From Nodosilinea sp. BSH.14 (lineage in GTDB: Bacteria > Cyanobacteriota > Cyanobacteriia > Phormidesmidales > Phormidesmidaceae): DNA of 6,097 bases. The notes under the pieces are model-generated. The model was not told the origin of the DNA. It searched no databases and saw only the letters and a program-made list of their open reading frames with translations. Made by a program: the position numbers and the translations under genes. Shown here piece by piece: positions 1-5,331 of the stretch. Positions within the stretch are counted from its first letter, which is position 1. The number at the start of each line of letters is the position of its first letter. The DNA is taken from assembly GCA_023264315.1 (NCBI GenBank), contig JALQST010000202.1:1-6097 (forward strand). The letters are read 5' to 3'.

Positions 1-258
1 GACGTTGAGCCTAGTATTATCTGTGACACCGAAAATGATCATTACCAACTCGCCTACATTGGCTGGGAAGACCAACGGCGTATTTTTGGAATCATCCTAC
101 ACTTTGATATCAAAGACGGCAAAATCTGGATTCAATACAACGGCACTGAACTCTCTATTGCTGAGATTTTGACGGAAAAGGGTGTACCCAAAGAGGATAT
201 TGTTATTGGTTTTCATTCACCCTTTAAACGCCAATTCGATGGCTATGCCGTGGCCTAA
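1..258 (+). CDS. xisI: XisI-family protein (fdxN element excision controlling factor), C-terminal part
   Basis: An open frame enters from the left edge and ends at a TAA at 256-258, giving 85 visible residues. They contain the conserved XisI core: HYQLAYIGWEDQRR near visible residues 14-27, HFDIKDGKIWIQ at about 34-45, and GFHSPFKRQ close to the C-terminus. XisI proteins are usually a little over 100 residues, so about 25-30 N-terminal residues are missing. In Anabaena, XisI works with XisH (a PD-(D/E)xK-fold protein) to control excision of the fdxN element; most cyanobacteria carry several xisHI-like pairs of unknown role. The xisH partner normally lies immediately upstream, outside this window. 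The next gene starts 32 nt downstream on the same strand, so co-transcription is plausible. Family assignment is firm; function here is not. Confidence 0.88.
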   Translation, partial: DVEPSIICDTENDHYQLAYIGWEDQRRIFGIILHFDIKDGKIWIQYNGTELSIAEILTEKGVPKEDIVIGFHSPFKRQFDGYAVA

Positions 259-290
259 CATGAGCACCAAATCACCCTTAGGATAAATTC

Positions 291-485
291 ATGACTCAGA
301 CCTTAACCATCCAGATTCCAGAAAATCTATATATTCCTTTGCAGACCTTGGCTCAGCAAGCTGGTAAAACGCCAGAAGAGTTTACGTTATTGTGGCTAAC
401 AGTCGCTATTCAGCAGTTTGAAGATGACCCAGTAGAAGCCTTTATCGGCTCTTTTGATAGTGGCATATCAGATTGGATGAAATAA
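291..485 (+). CDS. Small antitoxin-like protein, possibly C-terminally shortened
   Basis: This encodes 64 residues. The start is supported by TTAGGA at 278-283, seven bases before the ATG. The N-terminus (TQTLTIQIPENLY, residues 2-14) reads as a beta-strand, and two helices follow (about 13-26 and 28-43), a layout like ribbon-helix-helix antitoxins. It resembles short cyanobacterial proteins found next to VapC-type PIN toxins, which share the QTLTIQ.PE opening and a later DDP.E.FIGSF...SDW stretch (here about 46-62). From memory, those relatives run several residues past the SDW motif, whereas this one stops two residues after it. No PIN toxin of the matching type follows; the next genes are a separate DUF433/DUF5615 pair. 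It may be an orphan or a third component of that module. Antitoxin role is inference from sequence style and context. Confidence 0.6.
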   Translation: MTQTLTIQIPENLYIPLQTLAQQAGKTPEEFTLLWLTVAIQQFEDDPVEAFIGSFDSGISDWMK

Positions 486-531
486 AATAATTTTGCTTTA
501 TTGAGAGCTGTTCATTTTCTGGAAGAAACCT

Positions 532-759
532 ATGAGTACAGATCTACTCAGCCGAATTACCCAAACCCCTGGCCAATGTGGAGGCAGACCCTGCATTCGT
601 GGTATGCGAATTAGAGTCAGCGATATTTTAGAAATGCTGGCAGAAAGTGTATCGATATCCGAAATATTAGAAGATTTTCCCGATCTAGAAGCTGCCGACA
701 TTCAAGCTTGCCTAATTTTCGCAGCTCGACGTACTGACTTCACGCGGCTTACAGCATGA
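532..759 (+). CDS. DUF433 antitoxin-like protein (VapB-like)
   Basis: This encodes 75 residues with the DUF433 signature. GGRPCIRGMRIRVSDIL (residues 17-33) is the conserved glycine/arginine stretch, and EILEDFPDLEAADIQACL (44-61) is the helix-turn-helix-like second half, followed by the usual FAAR. DUF433 proteins are about 70-80 residues, so it is full length. They pair with PIN-like toxins of the DUF5615 family, neutralising the toxin and probably binding their own promoter. The downstream gene is such a toxin, and its ATG overlaps this stop codon (ATGA at 756-759), the classic antitoxin-first arrangement. A modest GGAAG (521-525) precedes the ATG at 532. A minus-strand open frame at 498-701 overlaps it but has no family features. 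Confidence 0.88.
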   Translation: MSTDLLSRITQTPGQCGGRPCIRGMRIRVSDILEMLAESVSISEILEDFPDLEAADIQACLIFAARRTDFTRLTA

Positions 760-1094
760 AACTGTGGATTGATGCTCAATTGCCACCTGCTTTAGCCCGT
801 TGGCTCACAGAAACATTTCTGCTGGAAGCTCATTCTCTGAGAGATCTGGGCTTGCGAGATGCAAAAGATCTGGAAATTTTTATGGCTGCACGGGCTGAAA
901 ATGTCATCATCATGACAAAAGATAGTGACTTTATTGATCTGGTCTGTCGCTTGGGAAAACCACCTCAGATTCTTTGGCTAACCTGTGGCAACGTTACCAA
1001 CCGTAACTTAAAACGCCTCTTATTGGACACCCTAGAAGAAGCCCTAGAGCGTTTGAGTCAAGGAGATTTAATCGTGGAGATTAGCAATGTCTAG
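756..1094 (+). CDS. DUF5615 PIN-like toxin (putative ribonuclease)
   Basis: This encodes 112 residues of the DUF5615/Mut7-C-like PIN group. The N-terminal WIDAQLPP (residues 4-11) carries the first acidic metal ligand, Asp6. HSLRDLGLRDAKD (26-38) is the conserved middle segment, and TKDSDF (54-59) supplies further acids, Asp56 and Asp58. These acids would hold Mg2+ for RNA cleavage in PIN nucleases, so the active site looks intact. There is no Shine-Dalgarno upstream of its ATG. The start overlaps the DUF433 stop by 4 nt, so expression should depend on re-initiation after the antitoxin. Its own last 8 nt overlap the start of the helicase-nuclease gene. Length fits the family. The toxin role is known for relatives; the substrate here is unknown. 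Confidence 0.86.
   Translation: MKLWIDAQLPPALARWLTETFLLEAHSLRDLGLRDAKDLEIFMAARAENVIIMTKDSDFIDLVCRLGKPPQILWLTCGNVTNRNLKRLLLDTLEEALERLSQGDLIVEISNV
1076..1079 (+). promoter_or_regulatory. Shine-Dalgarno for the helicase-nuclease gene, inside the toxin gene
   Basis: GGAG lies inside the DUF5615 coding sequence, seven bases before the ATG at 1087. It supports that start, although the resulting gene overlaps the toxin gene by 8 nt (1087-1094). A second AGGAGA lies at 1061-1066 but is too far away to serve this start. Confidence 0.55.
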
Positions 1095-3813
1095 TATATC
1101 AATAAGCCGCCACGTTAATGCCATTGCCGGAAGGCTAAGTCTGCGTCCGCCCCAGCGAGACTCGCTAGAGATCCTGGATCGCCTCTGTGAAATTGTGCCT
1201 CCCAAACATGGTACGGATCGCGCCGCCGCCCTAGCCGCCATCAAACGTGAATATCCCACGGTTGCCGACTTCGAGCGCGACTTCCCCTCCCTATGCTTTT
1301 CCCTGGCCACAGGGGTCGGTAAAACTCGCCTAATGGGAGCCTTTATTAGCTACCTGCACTTGGCCCACGGTATTAAAAACTTCTTTGTGCTGGCCCCCAA
1401 CCTCACGATCTACAACAAATTAATTGCCGATTTTACCCCGAATACCCCTAAATACGTCTTTAAGGGTATTTCTGAATTTGCCACCGATGCCCCCGAAATG
1501 ATTACTGGTGATAACTATGAAATGCGGGCGCGTACCCTATTTGATGAGCTAATTCGCTGCAAAATCAATATTTTTAATATCTCCAAAATTAACTCCGAGG
1601 TACGTGGCGGCAAAAGCCCCCGGATTAAGCGCCTGTCTGAATACATCGGTGAAAGCTATTTTGAGTTTTTGGCCAATCTGGATGATTTGGTCATTTTGAT
1701 GGATGAGTCCCACCGTTATCGGGCCTCGGCTGGGGTGCGGGCCATCAATGAACTCAAACCCGTTCTAGGACTAGAACTCACCGCTACCCCCTTTGTAGAA
1801 ACCAGTAAAGGGGCCGTGCCGTTTCAGAACGTGATTTACGACTATCCCCTGGGGCGGGCCATGGCCGACGGCTTTGTCAAAGATCCGGCGGTGATCACGC
1901 GCAAAGACTTTACGACGGCGGAGATGTCGCCCGAAGAAATCGAAAAAATCAAACTCGAGGACGGTGTGCGCCTGCACGAACATATCAAAGCCGAGCTAAT
2001 CACCTATGCCCGTGAGACCGACCAGCCCATTGTTAAACCCTTTGTACTGGTGATTGCCCGCGACACCACCCACGCCGCCCAGCTTTTGGAACTCATTCAA
2101 AGTCAGGACTTTTTTAAGGGAGAGTATGCCAACAAGGTCATTCAGGTCGATTCCAGCACCACGGGCAAAAAAGAAGACGACCTGGTAAAGCAGTTGCTGA
2201 CGGTTGAAGATCCTGAAAACGAGACCGAAATCGTTATCCACGTCAACATGCTCAAAGAGGGCTGGGACGTGACCAACCTCTATACCATCGTGCCCCTGCG
2301 GGCCGCCAACGCCCGAATCTTAATCGAGCAATCTATCGGGCGCGGCCTGCGCCTACCCTATGGCCAACGTACCGGGGTCGAGGTGGTGGATCGCCTCAAC
2401 ATCATCGCCCACGACAAATTTCAGGAGATCATCGATGAAGCCAACCGTACCGACTCGGTCATTCGCCTCAAGCAGGTGATTCTGGACGCTGAGGATTTAG
2501 AGACCCCCAAGGTGAGCGTCACCGCTCAGTCGAATCTGTCGAGGTGGTTTGGGCCAAAGGGGGCCACACCTGTCTCAAAAACCGACCCCAGTGACACCCC
2601 AGAACAGCCGGATAGCCCAGCGGCGACCCAAACCGCTCCCGTCTTTGCTACCCCAGAGGAGCAAAACATTGCCCAGATTACCTACCGGGTGATCCAAGAC
2701 CTGGAAACCAACCCCGACCTGGTGCCCACCAGTGCCCATCTGCAATCGGCTACAGTGCAAAGCCTGGTAAAAGAACGGGTGACTGCTCAATATCAGCCCG
2801 AACAGCTTGCCCTAGCGGGAGTGACGGAGCCGCCCGATATCGCCGCCGTCATCGCCCAAACCACGGAGTTCGTCGTCCAACAAACCATTGATATCCCGCG
2901 TATTTTGGTGGTGCCCACCGGGGAGGTGAAAACGGGCTTTCATCCCTTTACCCTCGATCTGGCGGGGTTAACCTATCAGCCCCCCTCCGATGAACTGTGG
3001 CAACAAAGCCTATCCACAGGCGAGCGGACGATCCTCGGCGTTGGGGCGGCGGGCATTCAGGAAGATCGTCTAGAAAAATACATTGTCAACAGCCTAATCG
3101 ACTTTGACGACATCGCCTACGACGACCACGCCGACTTGCTCTACGACTTGGCCACCCAAGTGATCCAGCATTTTCGGCAACAGCAGCACGACAACGACGA
3201 TCTCCACAAAATTCTGCGGGTACATCAGCGAGACCTTGCCCGATTCATCCACGCCCAAATGACCAACCACTTTTGGGAAGCCGCTGTGGACTACAACGTC
3301 GTCATTCGGCAAGGATTCTCAACCCTCAAAGACAGCGCCTACACCGCCACCCACCAGGTCCCATTGGACTATCGTCAAGCCCCAGCGGATAAAAGCAACA
3401 TGCGGAAGTACCTGTTTGGTGGGTTCTCCAAATGCCTTTACCCGGTGCAAAAGTTCGACACCAACACCGAACGAATGCTGGCGGTGATCCTAGAGCGGGA
3501 GTCCCTTAAGTGGTTTCGCCCTGCCAAAGGGCAATTCCAAATCTACTACCGTTGGCAGGGTGAGCACCCCGAATATCAGCCTGATTTTGTGGCCGAAACC
3601 GATGACACTATCTACATGCTAGAACCCAAAATGAACACCCAAATGACCGACCCCCAGGTACTCGCCAAAAAAGAAGTGGCGGTGAAGTGGTGCCAGCAAG
3701 CCTCTGAGTATATGCAGCAGCACGGGGGCAAGCCCTGGCGCTATGTGATCATCCCCCACGACGCAATCGCTGAAAATATGACCATTAGAGGTCTTGCTGA
3801 TCGGTATGTTTAG
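1087..3813 (+). CDS. Type III restriction Res-like DEAD/DEAH helicase with C-terminal PD-(D/E)xK nuclease
   Basis: This encodes 908 residues. The SF2 helicase part has a Q-motif-like PPQ (21-23), Walker A ATGVGKT (74-80), a DESH Walker B (206-209), motif III TATPF (232-236), motif V KEGWDV (390-395) and motif VI EQSIGRGLR (414-422). A Pro/Thr/Ser-rich linker lies at about 490-525. Residues ~790-850 form a type III Res-like nuclease: Glu795, then PDF with Asp833, then E-P-K at 846-848, so the PD-(D/E)xK ligands are present. Motor and nuclease both look functional. Classical Res subunits are slightly longer (about 950-1000) and need a Mod methyltransferase for site recognition, but no mod is adjacent here. 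The start overlaps the toxin gene by 8 nt, suggesting coupling. It may be the Res of a split type III system, or a Mod-independent defence nuclease related to Res. Confidence 0.88.
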   Translation: MSSISISRHVNAIAGRLSLRPPQRDSLEILDRLCEIVPPKHGTDRAAALAAIKREYPTVADFERDFPSLCFSLATGVGKTRLMGAFISYLHLAHGIKNFFVLAPNLTIYNKLIADFTPNTPKYVFKGISEFATDAPEMITGDNYEMRARTLFDELIRCKINIFNISKINSEVRGGKSPRIKRLSEYIGESYFEFLANLDDLVILMDESHRYRASAGVRAINELKPVLGLELTATPFVETSKGAVPFQNVIYDYPLGRAMADGFVKDPAVITRKDFTTAEMSPEEIEKIKLEDGVRLHEHIKAELITYARETDQPIVKPFVLVIARDTTHAAQLLELIQSQDFFKGEYANKVIQVDSSTTGKKEDDLVKQLLTVEDPENETEIVIHVNMLKEGWDVTNLYTIVPLRAANARILIEQSIGRGLRLPYGQRTGVEVVDRLNIIAHDKFQEIIDEANRTDSVIRLKQVILDAEDLETPKVSVTAQSNLSRWFGPKGATPVSKTDPSDTPEQPDSPAATQTAPVFATPEEQNIAQITYRVIQDLETNPDLVPTSAHLQSATVQSLVKERVTAQYQPEQLALAGVTEPPDIAAVIAQTTEFVVQQTIDIPRILVVPTGEVKTGFHPFTLDLAGLTYQPPSDELWQQSLSTGERTILGVGAAGIQEDRLEKYIVNSLIDFDDIAYDDHADLLYDLATQVIQHFRQQQHDNDDLHKILRVHQRDLARFIHAQMTNHFWEAAVDYNVVIRQGFSTLKDSAYTATHQVPLDYRQAPADKSNMRKYLFGGFSKCLYPVQKFDTNTERMLAVILERESLKWFRPAKGQFQIYYRWQGEHPEYQPDFVAETDDTIYMLEPKMNTQMTDPQVLAKKEVAVKWCQQASEYMQQHGGKPWRYVIIPHDAIAENMTIRGLADRYV

Positions 3814-3821
3814 ACAAGACT

Positions 3822-3837
3822 GGTCTGTTATCAGACC
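3822..3837 (+). terminator. Hairpin after the helicase-nuclease gene, possible weak terminator
   Basis: A perfect 6-bp stem, GGTCTG (3822-3827) with CAGACC (3832-3837), closes a TTAT loop 8 nt after the Res-like stop codon. The CAGACCT arm is repeated in tandem at 3839-3845. No T-run follows on either strand, so it is not a canonical intrinsic terminator. Its place between two convergent genes is the main support for a termination role. Confidence 0.35.
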
Positions 3838-3915
3838 TCAGACCTACAAAAATGATGGAGCAATTTCAAGTTGAACACCAAGGCGAGGAGGGTGTCGCCA
3901 TGCTGATCCAATCCG

Positions 3916-4707
3916 CTATCCAGTGCCGAAATCTACCATGGAGGTCTGTGGATTAGGGTTTGACAGCCTGAGGGGGGCCAAGCCCAGATAGCGTAAGCCT
4001 TGGGGGGTAATCTCAAAGCGACAGGGCAACACTTGCACCCCCACCGCTATCGCTTGCCGGAGCAGGTCGCCATAGGTGGGATCTGCCTCGTCGCCGGGGG
4101 CAAAGTCGGTGCAGTCGCCTCGGTTGATGAAGTACACCATGGCCGCCTTGGCGTTGGGGATGAGACCCATGAGTTCCCGGAGGTGCTTTTGGCCACGGGT
4201 GGTCACGGTATCAGGGAACAGGGCGAGGGTGCCTTTGGCCCAGGTGGTGTTTTTGATTTCGATGTAGGTGGGGGACTGGTCTTCTGGGCCAGATACGACA
4301 AAGTCAATCCGGCTTTTGCCATCGTGGCCGTAGCGCACCTCCGGCTGGATGGCAGTGTAATCGCCCAGGTCTGGGATCAGCCGCGCCTCTAGCACCGCTT
4401 TCATCACTCGGTTGGGAAGGGCCGTGTTGGTGCCCGCCCAGGTGGGAACGGTGTCATTCACCTCCGCCAGTTCCCAGGTATAGGCCAGCTTGCGCTTGGG
4501 GCTGGGGTTGTGGGAGACCATCACCCGTCCGCCGATGTGGCAAATGCCCGTCATGGGGCCAGTGTTGGGGCAGTGGGCGGTGATCACCTTGCCGCTGTCC
4601 AGTTCAATGTCGGCAAAGAACCGTTTGTAGCGCTTCAGCAAGGTACCCCCCTGGAGGGGCGGAAACGGGTAGAACCAATTGGCAGCAACCATAGGACGGA
4701 GATTCAT
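3916..4707 (-). CDS. sfsA: SfsA, sugar fermentation stimulation protein / putative DNA-RNA nuclease
   Basis: This encodes 263 residues and matches SfsA along its length. The N-terminal OB-like part includes PPLQGGTLLKRYKRFFADIE (16-35), HCPNTGPMTG (45-54) and KRKLAYTWEL (71-80). The catalytic-fold half has RIDF (133-136) and IEIK (149-152), giving a PD-(D/E)xK arrangement of Asp135, Glu150 and Lys152, then FPDTVTTRGQKHLREL (164-179). E. coli SfsA is 234 residues; this one has a slightly longer N-terminus and a ~20-residue C-terminal tail. The family was named for an effect on maltose metabolism and has nucleic-acid binding and a nuclease fold; its cellular role is poorly defined. The start is uncertain: Met6 (ATG at 4690-4692) is equally possible, and neither has a clear Shine-Dalgarno. 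It converges with the helicase-nuclease gene and diverges from the psb35-like gene. Confidence 0.95.
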   Translation of the reverse strand: MNLRPMVAANWFYPFPPLQGGTLLKRYKRFFADIELDSGKVITAHCPNTGPMTGICHIGGRVMVSHNPSPKRKLAYTWELAEVNDTVPTWAGTNTALPNRVMKAVLEARLIPDLGDYTAIQPEVRYGHDGKSRIDFVVSGPEDQSPTYIEIKNTTWAKGTLALFPDTVTTRGQKHLRELMGLIPNAKAAMVYFINRGDCTDFAPGDEADPTYGDLLRQAIAVGVQVLPCRFEITPQGLRYLGLAPLRLSNPNPQTSMVDFGTG

Positions 4708-4863
4708 GACGCAGGGATACCATGGATTACCGTAACAGGAAACCCGACGGTAGCGCCTCGATGAGGAGGGAGCAGCACGAATGCGATGCGGGGCTGGGAA
4801 ACGAGTTCGGTTGCCCTCAAGGAAAGGAGTAATATCACTACATCAATTAAATCGCAATTTATC
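4708..4863. other. Upstream half of the divergent sfsA / psb35-like intergenic region
   Basis: No gene is seen here. On the minus strand a weak sigma70-like pair could serve sfsA: TTGCGA (4857-4852) and TATTAC (4834-4829), 17 bases apart, each matching four of six consensus positions. It would leave a leader of about 115-120 nt. GGAGGG and GGAAAGGAG-like purine tracts at about 4763-4829 on the plus strand precede no start codon of a credible gene. Confidence 0.3.
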
Positions 4864-4892
4864 TTTACATATTGTTACTTCTTGGTTACATT
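4864..4892 (+). promoter_or_regulatory. Candidate HLR1 element (RpaB binding site), three half-sites
   Basis: Three copies of the HLR1 half-site, (G/T)TTACA(T/A)(T/A), occur in phase: TTTACATA (4864-4871, perfect), GTTACTTC (4874-4881, two mismatches) and GTTACATT (4885-4892, perfect). Spacers are 2 and 3 nt, so the starts are 10 and 11 nt apart, one helical turn each. HLR1 is the binding site of the response regulator RpaB in cyanobacteria. Here it overlaps the -35 and spacer of the predicted promoter, a position where RpaB typically represses in low light and is released in high light. Confidence 0.55.
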
Positions 4893-4900
4893 GATATACA
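4872..4900 (+). promoter_or_regulatory. Predicted sigma70-type promoter of the psb35-like gene
   Basis: The -35 is TTGTTA (4872-4877). After a 17-nt spacer comes TATACA (4895-4900) as -10, preceded by TG at 4892-4893, which makes an extended -10. Transcription would start near 4907 and give a leader of about 83 nt. The start site is inferred from spacing only. Confidence 0.5.
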
Positions 4901-4950
4901 TACGAGGCAAGCACACGCTCCCCCCTCATCACCCTTAGGGTTTTAGCGGT

Positions 4951-4966
4951 GTCCTTGCCCAAGGAC
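4951..4966 (+). promoter_or_regulatory. Leader hairpin upstream of the psb35-like gene
   Basis: GTCCTT (4951-4956) and AAGGAC (4961-4966) form a perfect 6-bp stem with a GCCC loop, extendable by G-U pairs at the base. It ends 11 nt before the ribosome binding site. It could stabilise the mRNA or modulate translation; no known riboswitch is recognised. Confidence 0.35.
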
Positions 4967-4977
4967 GTTAGCCTTTT

Positions 4978-4984
4978 AGGAGGT
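4978..4984 (+). promoter_or_regulatory. Strong Shine-Dalgarno of the psb35-like gene
   Basis: AGGAGGT lies five bases before the ATG at 4990, an almost perfect anti-SD match that fixes the start. Its first three bases can pair with CCT at 4972-4974 in a tiny hairpin. Confidence 0.8.
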
Positions 4985-4989
4985 CTGTC

Positions 4990-5223
4990 ATGTTTGCCAT
5001 TCTGATTGCTCTATTTGTCGTTGGCTGGGTTGCGGTAGCGCTGATCGGTAGTCAAGCTTACTTCCGAGGCGAGCAAAGCAAGCCCATCCATGAGCGCAAC
5101 TGGAACTCCGACTCCTTTGATCAACTGGCCCAAAGCGTGACCGGCCAAGCCACGGACTTCACCAGCCGCGTCCCCGCCTACTCTGGTGATGCCTTCACCA
5201 GCGGCACCCTCGGACAGTTCTAG
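4990..5223 (+). CDS. psb35: Psb35-like photosystem II assembly-associated small membrane protein
   Basis: This encodes 77 residues. Residues 2-22 form one hydrophobic transmembrane helix rich in Ile, Leu, Val and Ala with an embedded Gly-Trp (12-13). A conserved-looking juxtamembrane block follows, SQAYFRGEQSKPIHERNW (21-38). The rest is hydrophilic and includes SFDQLAQSVTGQ (about 42-53) and RVPAYSGDAF. I associate this family with Psb35 (Ssl2148 in Synechocystis 6803), a thylakoid protein reported to stabilise the CP47 assembly module with high-light-inducible proteins. That link is from recollection of the motif, not a search, so the symbol is provisional. It is certainly a cyanobacterial single-span protein. 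It has a strong Shine-Dalgarno and appears monocistronic, and the HLR1-like repeats upstream suggest light-responsive control. An IS200/IS605 right end lies about 13 nt after its stop. Confidence 0.68.
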   Translation: MFAILIALFVVGWVAVALIGSQAYFRGEQSKPIHERNWNSDSFDQLAQSVTGQATDFTSRVPAYSGDAFTSGTLGQF

Positions 5224-5331
5224 GCCTGGGCCTATCTTGACACTCCCCGGCCTAAAGGCGCGGGGATTCTCAGTTCGCTGGGTGCCCATTGGCATTGCCC
5301 TCACTGAGCTTCTTGTCCGTGTGCCCCACGG
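5217..5331 (-). ncRNA. TnpB omega-RNA (reRNA) scaffold and guide, right end of the element
   Basis: On the minus strand, three structures follow each other across the tnpB 3' end. The first is CCGTG/CACGG (5331-5327 with 5321-5317). The second is a nested hairpin closed by a 6-bp stem (5308-5303 with 5274-5269), containing an inner CCC/GGG and a TGCC/GGCA stem with a 4-nt loop (5300-5280); it spans the tnpB stop codon. The third is a GC-rich 8-bp hairpin with one bulged base and a TTTA loop (5265-5245), followed by GTGTCAA ending at 5237. Known TnpB omega-RNAs use the 3' end of tnpB plus the right end as scaffold and the flanking DNA as guide. The guide would therefore be the ~20 nt from 5236 down to about 5217. 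The 5' limit is a guess. Confidence 0.55.
5221..5234 (+). repeat. Inverted repeat at the psb35-like stop codon
   Basis: TAGGCCTGGGCCTA contains TAGGC and GCCTA arms around a CTGG loop (or six-base arms around two bases), starting in the stop codon. It could be the remnant stem of the gene's terminator, but no T-run follows. It sits wholly within the predicted TnpB guide region. Confidence 0.35.

Noticed and set aside
271..282. 12-nt word ATCACCCTTAGG repeated at 4928-4939
   Set aside because: About one such match is expected by chance in a window this size, and the flanks do not match.
1068..1310. Minus-strand open frame over the toxin/helicase junction
   Set aside because: It is arginine/serine-rich with no recognisable motif and opposes two genes with clear conserved motifs.
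3852..3956. 34-codon plus-strand frame beginning ATGATGGAG between the convergent genes
   Set aside because: There is no Shine-Dalgarno at a suitable distance, it overlaps the sfsA 3' end, and it resembles no known small protein.
4000..4392. Plus-strand open frame of 130 codons inside sfsA
   Set aside because: It is antisense to a well-supported sfsA, has no family features, and is a by-product of GC-rich codon use on the other strand.
4708..4863. Possible tRNA or other structural RNA gene in the divergent intergenic region
   Set aside because: No cloverleaf, no T-loop GTTCRA in a suitable context, and no recognisable RNA family pattern was found.
4864..4892. CRISPR-like or iteron reading of the TTACA repeats
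   Set aside because: The units are only 8 nt with 2-3 nt spacers; this fits a regulator binding site, not a CRISPR array or replication origin.
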